From contig NZ_JANZNR010000008.1 of assembly GCF_025153525.1 (NCBI RefSeq), forward strand, positions 62,001-126,000: 64,000 bases of DNA, read 5' to 3'. Position 1 is the first letter of the stretch, and each line of letters begins with the position of its first letter. This DNA is from Psychroserpens sp. SPM9 (GTDB lineage Bacteria; Bacteroidota; Bacteroidia; Flavobacteriales; Flavobacteriaceae). Shown one piece after another: positions 53,653 through 62,397 of this stretch. The position numbers were made by a program, and so were the translations under genes. Under the pieces are notes generated by a model. The model saw only the letters and a program-made list of their open reading frames with translations. It was not told the DNA's origin and did no database searches.

Positions 53653-55845
53653 ATGACCATGTCTATCTGGAGATTCAGTCATTTTTTACTGGCTTTAATA
53701 TCTTCTGTTTTTATTGTTTTAGCTTCGGTTACTGGTATGATTTTGGCTTTTGAGCCCATTTCAAATCAGCTGCACTCTTATGGCTTTAACGATGAGGTTA
53801 CAATCGCTACAACTATTGAAAATTTACAAGGCCGCTATGATGAAATTATTACTATCGAAACCGATGAAAATGATTTTGTCGTAGCTTCTGTAATAACCAA
53901 AGCGGGTGAAAGTGAGACCTTTTATATCAACCCTGAAACGGGAGAAAAGTTAGGTGATCTTATAGAAAAAGCACCACTATTTAGTTTTGCGACTAATTTG
54001 CATCGTTCCCTGTTTTTAAAATCAACAGGTCGTTTTATTGTTGGTTTAGTGTCCTTTTTTCTGGTACTAATGGCTATTTCTGGCATCATGCTCATCCTAA
54101 AACGACAAGGCGGAATACGTCGTTATTTTTCTAAGGTTGTCAACGAAAATTTCGAGCAATATTATCATGTTATTTTTGGGCGATGGCTTTTAATTCCTAT
54201 ACTTATTGTTGCATTGACAGGTGTGTATTTATCCTTGGAGAAATTTTCAATGCTTCCAGAAACTCATCTATCACATGAATACCCAGAGACGGAAGATGCT
54301 GAACCTGATACGATTTCCATTTCAGATTTTGAGGTTTTTAAGACCTTAAAACTTGCCGATGTAAACAGTCTGGAGTTTCCTTTTTCTGAAGCTGTTGACG
54401 ATTATTTCTTTATCAAACTGAAAGATCGGGAGTTGTTGGTCAATCAATATTCTGGTGTGATTATAAGTGAGCAAGATTATCCATTAGTCACTTTGTTGTC
54501 ACAATGGAGTTTATTGCTGCATACAGGACAAGGGACGATTTTATGGTCTGTTGTATTGTTTCTGGTTTGTGTGGCTTTACTGTTTTTTATCTATTCGGGT
54601 TTTGCAATGACATTAAGCCGTCCTAAAAAGACTAAGGTTTCAAGAAATAAGTTTACCAAAGATACTTCAGAGTATATCATTCTTGTTGGCTCAGAAACAG
54701 GAAGCACTTTTAGTTTTGCAAGCTTATTTTATGAGGCCTTGATTGCTCAAGGTAAAACGGTGTTTATGGCTTCAATGAATGCTTATGCCAGTTATAAAGA
54801 AGCCAGACATCTTTTTATTTTCACATCTACCTATGGTGAAGGTGATGCACCGTCAAATGCCAGTAAATTTGAAGATTTAGTAAAACGAACCGCTCAAAAT
54901 CATACGATAGATTACGCTGTCTTAGGTTTTGGTTCGTTACAATATTCAGATTACTGTAAATATGCTGAAGACGTCGATGCCTTATTGACATCACATAAAA
55001 ACTTTCAGAAGAAACTGGAAGTGTTTAAAATTAATAATCAGTCGTTTGATGCTTTTCAGAACTGGATACAACAATGGGAAAAAGCTTATGGTCTCACACT
55101 TCAGATTAAACCACCTAAATTGATTCCAGATTCAAAATACACGAGACAATTCAGAGTTGTTGAACGTACCGAATTAAATGAAGATGCTACTTTTATGTTG
55201 CGATTACAACCAATAAAAAAAGTTGTATTTCAGTCTGGAGATCTGTTAGCGTTTCGACCAGATGACTCTCAAGCTGAACGTCTGTATTCTATCGCTAGAA
55301 TAGGAGATGAGGTGTTGTTGAGTATCAAGAAACATGAACAAGGCTTATGTTCTTCCTATTTAAGTCAACGACATACAGGTGATGTTATTACAGCAACCGT
55401 TCAACCCAATCCTGAGTTTCATCTATCGAAATCTTCAAACACCATTTTGATTGCCAATGGCACAGGAATAGCACCATTTTTAGGGATGATTCACGACCCA
55501 AAAACTAAAAAGAACCGTCATTTGTTTTTAGGCTTAAGAACCCAACAATCCTTGCAACTCTATTCAAGATATATTGATCAGGCTTTAACAAATCATCATT
55601 TAAAAACATCTCAAGTGGCATTTTCACAAGACAATTCAGTAAAAGTTTATGTACAAGATTTGATCAAACAACACGATGAGTTTATTGCTAATCATCTTAA
55701 AAACGGCGGCATCGTTATGATATGCGGATCTATAGTTATGCAAAATCAACTATTTGAGGTTCTCGATGCTATTTTGCAAGCCAGATTAAACCTGTCCATT
55801 CAATACTTTCAATCCCGAAGTCAAATCAAAACCGATTGCTATTAA
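53653..55845 (+). CDS. PepSY membrane protein fused to flavodoxin and ferredoxin-NADP-reductase-like domains
   Basis: About 730 residues from ATG 53653 (a TTG at 53647 is less likely). Order: PepSY-type membrane domain with four helices (about 8-30, 125-148, 170-195, 285-310), flavodoxin domain (about 335-475; ILVGSETGSTFSFASLFYE and STYGEGDAPSNASKF bind FMN), and a reductase module (about 490-730; RLYSIARIGDEVLLSIKK for FAD, NGTGIAPFLGMIHD and CGSIVMQNQ for NAD(P)H). It should move electrons from cytoplasmic NAD(P)H across the inner membrane. In this operon the probable acceptor is the DUF2271 protein, and the final target iron or heme. Last gene of the DUF6607 operon. Confidence 0.9.
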   Translation: MTMSIWRFSHFLLALISSVFIVLASVTGMILAFEPISNQLHSYGFNDEVTIATTIENLQGRYDEIITIETDENDFVVASVITKAGESETFYINPETGEKLGDLIEKAPLFSFATNLHRSLFLKSTGRFIVGLVSFFLVLMAISGIMLILKRQGGIRRYFSKVVNENFEQYYHVIFGRWLLIPILIVALTGVYLSLEKFSMLPETHLSHEYPETEDAEPDTISISDFEVFKTLKLADVNSLEFPFSEAVDDYFFIKLKDRELLVNQYSGVIISEQDYPLVTLLSQWSLLLHTGQGTILWSVVLFLVCVALLFFIYSGFAMTLSRPKKTKVSRNKFTKDTSEYIILVGSETGSTFSFASLFYEALIAQGKTVFMASMNAYASYKEARHLFIFTSTYGEGDAPSNASKFEDLVKRTAQNHTIDYAVLGFGSLQYSDYCKYAEDVDALLTSHKNFQKKLEVFKINNQSFDAFQNWIQQWEKAYGLTLQIKPPKLIPDSKYTRQFRVVERTELNEDATFMLRLQPIKKVVFQSGDLLAFRPDDSQAERLYSIARIGDEVLLSIKKHEQGLCSSYLSQRHTGDVITATVQPNPEFHLSKSSNTILIANGTGIAPFLGMIHDPKTKKNRHLFLGLRTQQSLQLYSRYIDQALTNHHLKTSQVAFSQDNSVKVYVQDLIKQHDEFIANHLKNGGIVMICGSIVMQNQLFEVLDAILQARLNLSIQYFQSRSQIKTDCY

Positions 55846-55913
55846 GGGGATTTAATACCTGTCTATATTTTAAGTACACTGTCTTAATTACTGATATATA
55901 GAGCGCTAGAATT

Positions 55914-55938
55914 TTTATTTAAATTTAATCTAAATAAA
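55914..55938. promoter_or_regulatory. Iron-type operator site 2, upstream of the DUF4856 promoter
   Basis: TTTATTT-N11-AAATAAA, perfect 7-bp arms centred at 55926. It ends 2 bp before the -33 element of the DUF4856/imelysin promoter. Confidence 0.6.
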
Positions 55939-55940
55939 GT

Positions 55941-55970
55941 TTGAATATTTAATACTGTGTTTTATTTTTG
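55941..55970 (+). promoter_or_regulatory. Promoter of the DUF4856-imelysin operon
   Basis: TTG (55941-55943), 19-bp spacer, TATTTTTG (55963-55970): a full Bacteroidetes consensus promoter, lying exactly between two operator copies. Confidence 0.75.
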
Positions 55971-55986
55971 CACTCGAATTACATTA

Positions 55987-56011
55987 ATTATTTGTAACAA
56001 GTCTAAATAAA
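55987..56011. promoter_or_regulatory. Iron-type operator site 3, downstream of the DUF4856 transcription start
   Basis: TTATTT (55988-55993)-N11-AAATAA (56005-56010); same spacing as the other sites. It would sit about 10-35 bp into the transcribed leader, where a bound repressor blocks elongation. Confidence 0.55.
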
Positions 56012-56032
56012 AACAATACAACCTAAAATCAA

Positions 56033-57229
56033 ATGAAAAGATTAGCTCTAAGTTTATGTGTCATAGCAAGTATATTCACATCGTGTTCAAGTGATGACGA
56101 TAATAATACTGGTCAACAAATTGAAACACCAATCACCTACAGTTTTGAAAGAAATGGAGAATCTACAGTAAATTTTGGTGGTCAAACCACAAGAATTGCC
56201 ATGGCTGGAGAATTAGCATCTGCCTTATTAGATAACACCAATACGGAAGCTCAATTAGATGGTATGTTTGCTCATGTTGAAGGGGAAGCTGATTTTTCTG
56301 ATGCTGATTTAAACGCTTCTGATAAAAGTATCCGTTCGAAAGTTGCTGCTTCTAAAGATTTTTTCTCTGCAAATGCGACACTTTCAGCTGCAATCAAAGC
56401 TGAATTTGACACATGGATTGAAGATCAGGCGACAACGGTGTTTCCAAACTGGGATGCCACTGCTACTGCTGGTTCTGCAGGACAATTGCAACAAGCTGGA
56501 GGTGGTTCGATACGTTATATTAACGGAAAAGGTTTTGAATTAAATCAGGTAGTCGCTAAAGGATTAATTGGTGGTTTAATGACCGATCAAATATTAAATA
56601 ATTATTTAAGTCCAGCGGTGTTAGATGAAGGTTCTAACATCGAAAATAATGACAATGATATTGTTGAAGACGGTAAAACCTATACAACCATGGAACACAA
56701 ATGGGATGAAGCTTATGGGTATCTTTATGGTGCTGAAGCTGATGCGACAATGCCAACACTTGGAGCCGATAGTTTCTTGAATAATTATTTAAACCGATTA
56801 GAAAACGACGAAGATTTTGCAGGCATTGCACAAACTGTTTTTGATGCATTTAAATTAGGTCGTGCAGCAATTGTTGCCAAAGATTATGATTTAAGAGATG
56901 CACAAGCTGAAATCATTAAAGCTCAAATTTCAAAAGTTAGTGCTGTAAGAGCTGTACACTATTTACAAGCTGGAAAACAAAAACTAGCCGAAAATGATAT
57001 GGCGAGCGCTTTTCATCAGCTATCTGAAGGTTTAGGGTTTATCTATAGCCTTCAATTTACAAGAGAACCAAATTCTACCCAACCGTATTTTACGAATGCA
57101 GAAGTGACAGCATATATGAATACGCTTTCTGAAGGTAACGGATTTTGGGATGTTACTGCTGAAACTTTAGATACCATATCTCAAGAAATTGCTGATCGAT
57201 TCGATTTTACAGTCGAAGCAGCTAATTAA
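56033..57229 (+). CDS. DUF4856 lipoprotein
   Basis: 398 residues. Lipobox FTSC (Cys18) then SSDDDNN. Mature part is DUF4856: YSFERNGESTVNFGGQTTRIAMAGEL, GKGFELNQVVAKGLIGGLMTDQILNNYLSP, and EHKWDEAYGYLYGAE, all typical. DUF4856 is commonly encoded beside imelysin in Bacteroidetes and is thought to be related in role, though no function is established. The operators on both sides of its promoter tie it to the iron regulon. Confidence 0.9.
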   Translation: MKRLALSLCVIASIFTSCSSDDDNNTGQQIETPITYSFERNGESTVNFGGQTTRIAMAGELASALLDNTNTEAQLDGMFAHVEGEADFSDADLNASDKSIRSKVAASKDFFSANATLSAAIKAEFDTWIEDQATTVFPNWDATATAGSAGQLQQAGGGSIRYINGKGFELNQVVAKGLIGGLMTDQILNNYLSPAVLDEGSNIENNDNDIVEDGKTYTTMEHKWDEAYGYLYGAEADATMPTLGADSFLNNYLNRLENDEDFAGIAQTVFDAFKLGRAAIVAKDYDLRDAQAEIIKAQISKVSAVRAVHYLQAGKQKLAENDMASAFHQLSEGLGFIYSLQFTREPNSTQPYFTNAEVTAYMNTLSEGNGFWDVTAETLDTISQEIADRFDFTVEAAN

Positions 57230-57246
57230 TATAAATTATTAGAAAT

Positions 57247-57278
57247 GCCTTAGTGTTCATTAGGTTGAACTCTAAGGC
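57247..57278 (+). terminator. Hairpin between DUF4856 and imelysin genes
   Basis: GCCTTAG (57247-57253) pairs with CTAAGGC (57272-57278), and GTTCA/TGAAC extends the stem inside. A new -7 box follows at 57284-57291, so it may attenuate read-through and separate the two genes. Confidence 0.5.
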
Positions 57279-57283
57279 TTGAT

Positions 57284-57291
57284 TATCTTTG
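57284..57291 (+). promoter_or_regulatory. -7 box of the imelysin gene
   Basis: TATCTTTG fits TAnnTTTG, with TTG at 57265-57267 (16-bp spacer). Confidence 0.55.
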
Positions 57292-57312
57292 CAAACTGAA
57301 AATAAATTAAGG

Positions 57313-58428
57313 ATGTTAAAAAAAGTTGTTTTAAGCGTTTTCACAATAGCTTTGTTAGTGGCCTGCTCATCGTCTGATGATTCCAGCGGAAGCACTAACG
57401 ATAATTTCAATCGCCAGGCGATGTTAACTAATTGGGCTGATGATATTATCATTCCAGCGTTTCAAGATTTAAGTTCAGATTTAGCAAGCTTAACCTCACA
57501 AAAAGAGACGTTTATAGCAACACCTAATCAAACTAATCTCGACCTTTTGAGAGCTGCTTGGTTGGAGGCCTACAAAACTTGGCAGTATGTTGAAATGTTC
57601 AATATTGGTAAAGCGGAAGAAATTAACTACGCATTTCAAATGAATATTTATCCGACTAACGTCAACGATATTCAAAACAATATCAGTTCTGGAACTTATG
57701 ATTTAGCTAATGTTAATAATAACGATGCTGTTGGTTTTCCTGCTGTAGATTATATGTTATATGGCATCGCCGATAGTGATGTCGAGATTTTAAATGCCTA
57801 TACAGCTGCTGCAAATTTTGAAGCTAATAAAACCTATTTATCTGATTTGGTGGATCAAATGCAAGCGTTAACGACGACAGTTTTAAATGACTGGACAACG
57901 TCTTATAGAAATACCTTTGTAAATAGTACAGCAAATACAGCGACCAGTGCGACTAATAAATTGACGAATGACTTTATTTTTTATTACGAAAAAGGACTTC
58001 GTGCTAATAAGTTTGGTATTCCTGCAGGTGTGTTTTCATCAACACCTTTAAATGATAAAGTTGAAGCGTTTTACAATAAAGAGGTGTCTAAAGATTTAGC
58101 ATTAGTGGCTTTACAGGCAGTACAAGATTTTTTTAATGGTAAAGCTTATGGTAGTTCAGTGACCGACGAGAGTTTTGCGTCGTATTTAGAGTATTTAAAT
58201 ACCATTAAAGATGGTGAAGATTTGAGTACGCTAATCAACAATCAGTTGAATACTGCCAGAACCAAAATTCAAATATTAAATACTAATTTCTCGCAGCAAG
58301 TAGAAACAGATAATACTAAAATGTTAGAGGCTTATGACGAACTGCAACGTGCTGTTGTACTTTTAAAAGTTGATATGATACAAGCCATGAATATTAGTGT
58401 CGATTTTGTAGATGCAGATGGCGATTAA
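57313..58428 (+). CDS. Imelysin family lipoprotein (iron-regulated envelope protein)
   Basis: 371 residues from ATG 57313; an in-frame TTG at 57289 lies in the -7 box, so I reject it. Lipobox VAC (near Cys18), then SSSDDSSGS. The imelysin domain follows: LLRAAWLEAYKTWQYVEMFNIGKAEE, then NNDAVGFPAVDYMLYGI. The family's GxHxxE iron-site motif is altered to GFPAVD here, as in many Bacteroidetes members. Imelysins are helical-repeat, iron-induced-by-starvation envelope proteins (not active peptidases). Second gene of the DUF4856 group; a strong terminator follows. Confidence 0.92.
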   Translation: MLKKVVLSVFTIALLVACSSSDDSSGSTNDNFNRQAMLTNWADDIIIPAFQDLSSDLASLTSQKETFIATPNQTNLDLLRAAWLEAYKTWQYVEMFNIGKAEEINYAFQMNIYPTNVNDIQNNISSGTYDLANVNNNDAVGFPAVDYMLYGIADSDVEILNAYTAAANFEANKTYLSDLVDQMQALTTTVLNDWTTSYRNTFVNSTANTATSATNKLTNDFIFYYEKGLRANKFGIPAGVFSSTPLNDKVEAFYNKEVSKDLALVALQAVQDFFNGKAYGSSVTDESFASYLEYLNTIKDGEDLSTLINNQLNTARTKIQILNTNFSQQVETDNTKMLEAYDELQRAVVLLKVDMIQAMNISVDFVDADGD

Positions 58429-58452
58429 TTGCAGATAACATAATACAAACAG

Positions 58453-58490
58453 GATTCTTTAGTGGTGTGCCGCTAAAGAATCTTTTTTTA
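58453..58490 (+). terminator. Strong intrinsic terminator after imelysin
   Basis: 13-bp stem GATTCTTTAGTGG / CCGCTAAAGAATC (one G-T pair), 4-base loop, then seven T. Confidence 0.88.
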
Positions 58491-58533
58491 TACCAATATC
58501 TCAAACAGACTAAAATATACAACACATTATAAG

Positions 58534-59901
58534 ATGGTTGCAAAACTAAAATCCTATGTCAATACTACTACAAGTGCAGCACCTTTGGCTGTGTTTCGTG
58601 TGTTGTTTGGACTCATGATGTGTTTTAGCATTATCAGGTTTTGGTATCATGGCTGGATAGAAAAACTGTATATCGCACCAAATTTTCATTTTAAATATTA
58701 CGGATTTGAATGGTTGAAATCACTTGGATCTTATAACTACCTATTATTTGCAATCTGCGGAATCGCAGCAATTTTTGTAGCATTAGGTTTTAAATACAGA
58801 ATCGCCATTGTTACTTTTTTCCTCAGTTTTACTTACATAGAGCTCATTGATAAAACCACCTATTTAAATCACTACTATTTTATAAGTGTCTTGAGTTTTT
58901 TGATGATTTTCCTGCCTGCAAACGCTCAGTTTTCTTTAGATAATTTACTTCGGAAGAAAAGCTACACTCAAATTCCCAGATGGTGTATAGACAGTATTAA
59001 GTTGCTTTTAGGCATTGTCTATTTTTACGCAGGAATTGCAAAAATCAATAGTGATTGGCTGTTTAAAGCCATGCCTTTAAAAATATGGTTGCCATCAAAA
59101 TATGATATACCATTTATTGGTAATAATTTGATGCAACAAGACTGGTTTCACTATGCGATGAGCTGGTCTGGAATGCTGTATGATTTGTCGATTCCATTTT
59201 TATTACTCTTCAGAAAAACACGTACGATGGCATTTGTTTTAGTCGTGTTCTTTCATGTGTTTACGCGTATTTTATTTCCAATTGGGATGTTTCCGTATAT
59301 CATGATTGTTGCCACTTTGATTTTCTTTGATGCCAGTACGCATGAGAAAATTATTACACTTATAAAGCGATTACTAAGTCCTTTCCGAAGCCAACTAAAA
59401 ACACCTCAACCACAAGAGATCTATCCATTTACTTATCTGAAGCCCATCAAAACAATTCTCATTGTATTCTTTGTATTTCAACTCCTAATTCCGTTTCGAT
59501 ATCTTTTGTATCCAAACGAATTGTTCTGGACCGAAGAAGGCTACCGTTTTTCATGGCGCGTGATGTTGATGGAAAAAGCTGGATTAACCACATTTAAAAT
59601 CGCTAATGCTGAAACCGGACATTATTTTTATGTGGATAATACCGATTTTTTAACGCCTTTTCAGGAAAAGCAAATGAATTTTCAACCAGATTTTATTTTA
59701 GAATATGCCCATTTTTTAGGAGATCATTTTAAATCACAAGGCCATGAAAATATTCAAGTTTTTGCCGATAGTTATGTTGCGCTTAACGGAAGGTTGAGTC
59801 AGCAATACATTGACCCAACCATAGATTTGTATCAAGAAAAAGAATCATTTAAACCCAAACACTGGATTTTACCATTTAAAGATGACATTAAAGGATTTTA
59901 A
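58534..59901 (+). CDS. HTTM (vitamin-K-carboxylase-like) membrane protein
   Basis: 455 residues: HTTM domain (about 10-270) of four or more membrane helices with APLAVFRVLFGLMMCFSIIRF, LSFLMIFLPANAQFSLD and LLLGIVYFYAGIAKINSDWL, then a longer C-terminal part (about 300-455) with a WTEEGYRFSWRVMLMEKAG stretch. HTTM proteins are bacterial relatives of vitamin-K-dependent gamma-carboxylase; their activity is mostly undefined. The gene overlaps the next receptor gene by 20 bp, so the pair is strongly coupled. I infer a role in modifying or assembling that receptor or its ligand. Confidence 0.9.
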   Translation: MVAKLKSYVNTTTSAAPLAVFRVLFGLMMCFSIIRFWYHGWIEKLYIAPNFHFKYYGFEWLKSLGSYNYLLFAICGIAAIFVALGFKYRIAIVTFFLSFTYIELIDKTTYLNHYYFISVLSFLMIFLPANAQFSLDNLLRKKSYTQIPRWCIDSIKLLLGIVYFYAGIAKINSDWLFKAMPLKIWLPSKYDIPFIGNNLMQQDWFHYAMSWSGMLYDLSIPFLLLFRKTRTMAFVLVVFFHVFTRILFPIGMFPYIMIVATLIFFDASTHEKIITLIKRLLSPFRSQLKTPQPQEIYPFTYLKPIKTILIVFFVFQLLIPFRYLLYPNELFWTEEGYRFSWRVMLMEKAGLTTFKIANAETGHYFYVDNTDFLTPFQEKQMNFQPDFILEYAHFLGDHFKSQGHENIQVFADSYVALNGRLSQQYIDPTIDLYQEKESFKPKHWILPFKDDIKGF

Positions 59902-62308
59902 ATTTCACATCGTATTATTTTTATTGAGCTTACCTGTATATGCTCAGCATCAAGTTTCAGGTTATATCACTCACGGAACAACAAATGAAGCCATTAGCAA
60001 TGTTGAAGTTTACGATAAGGTTTCCGGCTTATTAGCAACATCTAACGACCAAGGCTATTATGAGTTGTCTTCAGGTAAAACGGAGCTCACCTTAGTGTTT
60101 TATAAGTCAGAATTTGAAATTCTGGAACTCAAGCAAACTCTGGATAGCAATAAGAATCTTAATGTGGTTTTATTACCCTTACAGGAAAACCTTTCAGAAA
60201 TCATAATAAAAGCTAGAAGCGCCAAAATTTTTGAGTTGAACAGGTTAAAAGATGTAGAAGAAACGGCCATCTATGCTGGTAAAAAAACAGAAGTAGTACT
60301 TGTCGATCAATCGCTTGCTAATCTGGCGACTAATAATGCCCGACAAATTTATAATCAAGTTGCAGGATTAAATATTTATCAAAATGATGATGCCGGATTA
60401 CAGCTCAATATTGGTGGTCGTGGTTTAGATCCTAATCGTACAGCAAATTTTAACACGCGACAAAACGGATATGATATTAGTGCCGATGTTTTAGGCTATC
60501 CTGAAAGTTATTACACGCCAGCTGCTGAAGGTTTAAAAGAAATCCAGGTGATTCGAGGTGCCGCTTCTTTACAATATGGTACTCAATTTGGAGGGCTCAT
60601 TAACTTTAAAACCAAAGCACCAAATCCAAATCAACCTATCGAATTAATTACTAGAAACACACTTGGGAGCTATGGTCTATATACCAATTTTACGAGTCTA
60701 AGCGGTACGAAAGGAAAATTTAGTTATTATACTTATTTCAATTATAAAACAGGTGATGGATTCAGACCTAATTCGGAGTTTGAATCTAAAAATGTATTTG
60801 CACATTTAGGCTATCAGTTTAATGAGAACACTAAGCTTTCCGCAGAATTCACGCATTTATATTACCTCGCACAGCAAGGTGGTGGTTTAACAGATGCGCA
60901 GTTTAATGAAGATGCCTTTCAAAGTAACCGAGAACGTAATTGGTTTAAGGTTAACTGGTTGTTGTATAACCTGAAATTAAGTCATAAATTTTCAGATAAA
61001 ACCAATGTGACGTTTAATGCTTTCGGACTCAATGCATCACGTGATGCGCTTGGGTTTAGAACCAATCGTGTCGATCAGGTAGATCCCAATAATGAGCGTG
61101 ATTTAATTAAAGGGGATTTCAAAAATTTTGGTGCTGAAGCACGTGTGTTAAGTCGTTATAAGTTATTCGGAAAGGATGCGACTTTTCTTATCGGGTCTAA
61201 GTTCTACAAAGCAAATAATACCGAACAGCAAGGTCCAGGATCTGATGGACGTGGTCCTGATTTTAATTTTTATAATGACGACTTTCCGAATTATCCAGCA
61301 CAGTCACAATTTGATTTCCCTAATCTGAATGTCGCCTTATTTGGTGAGCACATTTATTATGTGAATGATCAGTTTTCGATTACACCCGGATTTAGATTTG
61401 AATACATTAAAACCGAAAGTGAAGGCTTTTATAAGCGTATAAATACCGATGCAGCTGGTAATGTTATCTTCGAGGAAACCGTGACCGACAATCGTGATTT
61501 TAAGCGCGATTTTGTATTACTCGGATTGGGTTTAAGCTACAAACCCTCAACACGCTTAGAGATTTATGGAAATATTTCTCAAAATTACCGCTCGGTGACC
61601 TTTTCTGACATAAATATCAATAATCCTGCTTTTGCTGTAAATCCGGATATTACTGATGAAAAAGGATTTACTGCTGATATTGGTTTTAGAGGGAACTACA
61701 AAAACCTAGTATCGTATGATTTGGGTGTTTTTGCCTTGTTTTATAATGGAAGAATTGGATTTATTCAAAAGTCATTTGATGATGGACGCGTTATTAGTGA
61801 ACGTGGTAATGTTGGTGATGCACGAATGTTTGGGGTTGAATCTTTGGTTGACTTTAACTTGAAGAAAATTTTTAAAATGAATAATGATTTTAGTAGTAAC
61901 TACTTTATCAATGCGTCATTCATTTCTTCAGAATACACAGCGTCGCAACAAGCAGGAGTAGAAGGAAATCAGGTTGAGTTTGTACCTGATGTCAATATAA
62001 AAACAGGTGTTAAATTTGGATATAAAAACCTTCTCGCCAATGTGCAGTATTCGTATTTAAGTCGGCAATTTACAGATGCAACCAACTCTGAAGATGCTAA
62101 TTTAAGTGGTGTGATTGGTGCCATTCCTCAGTATGATATTTTAGATGTCTCATTATCGTATACCTATAAGCGTTTTAAGCTAGAAGCTGGAATCAATAAT
62201 GTCTTAGACGAAACGTATTTTACACGTAGAGCTACAGGTTATCCAGGTCCTGGAATTATACCTTCTGCTCCAAGAAACTGGTACACAACACTTCAAATTA
62301 AACTCTGA
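59882..62308 (+). CDS. FecA-like TonB-dependent receptor
   Basis: 808 residues: signal peptide (1-20), carboxypeptidase-regulatory-like domain (about 24-100), plug (about 120-245) with the FecA-type blocks NIGGRGLDPNRTANFNTRQNGYDI and EIQVIRGAASLQYGTQFGGLINFKTK, then a barrel that ends in WYTTLQIKL. This class of plug is typical of ferric citrate-type receptors. No STN domain, so it does not signal through FecR. Its neighbours (imelysin, DUF4856, HTTM, ferritin) support an iron substrate. Confidence 0.92.
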   Translation: MTLKDFKFHIVLFLLSLPVYAQHQVSGYITHGTTNEAISNVEVYDKVSGLLATSNDQGYYELSSGKTELTLVFYKSEFEILELKQTLDSNKNLNVVLLPLQENLSEIIIKARSAKIFELNRLKDVEETAIYAGKKTEVVLVDQSLANLATNNARQIYNQVAGLNIYQNDDAGLQLNIGGRGLDPNRTANFNTRQNGYDISADVLGYPESYYTPAAEGLKEIQVIRGAASLQYGTQFGGLINFKTKAPNPNQPIELITRNTLGSYGLYTNFTSLSGTKGKFSYYTYFNYKTGDGFRPNSEFESKNVFAHLGYQFNENTKLSAEFTHLYYLAQQGGGLTDAQFNEDAFQSNRERNWFKVNWLLYNLKLSHKFSDKTNVTFNAFGLNASRDALGFRTNRVDQVDPNNERDLIKGDFKNFGAEARVLSRYKLFGKDATFLIGSKFYKANNTEQQGPGSDGRGPDFNFYNDDFPNYPAQSQFDFPNLNVALFGEHIYYVNDQFSITPGFRFEYIKTESEGFYKRINTDAAGNVIFEETVTDNRDFKRDFVLLGLGLSYKPSTRLEIYGNISQNYRSVTFSDININNPAFAVNPDITDEKGFTADIGFRGNYKNLVSYDLGVFALFYNGRIGFIQKSFDDGRVISERGNVGDARMFGVESLVDFNLKKIFKMNNDFSSNYFINASFISSEYTASQQAGVEGNQVEFVPDVNIKTGVKFGYKNLLANVQYSYLSRQFTDATNSEDANLSGVIGAIPQYDILDVSLSYTYKRFKLEAGINNVLDETYFTRRATGYPGPGIIPSAPRNWYTTLQIKL

Positions 62309-62320
62309 TGGGATGTACAA

Positions 62321-62337
62321 TTTAGAGTCAGTCTTAA
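62321..62337. promoter_or_regulatory. Weak operator-like dyad upstream of ferritin
   Basis: TTTAGA-N5-TCTTAA. It has the core of the iron-type operator but not the outer AAATAA arm. Confidence 0.25.
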
Positions 62338-62373
62338 TTTTACTGTGCGTTATTTTTCCTTTTAAAAGTTCAT

Positions 62374-62381
62374 TATCTTCG
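62374..62381 (+). promoter_or_regulatory. Near-match -7 box of ferritin
   Basis: TATCTTCG differs from TAnnTTTG at one position, 17 bp before the start codon. Confidence 0.4.
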
Positions 62382-62397
62382 TAAAAAACAATGATTT

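Noticed and set aside
62321-62337. Strong operator upstream of ferritin
   Set aside because: Only the inner TTTAGA/TCTTAA resembles the motif; the outer AAATAA arm is absent, so it is kept as weak.
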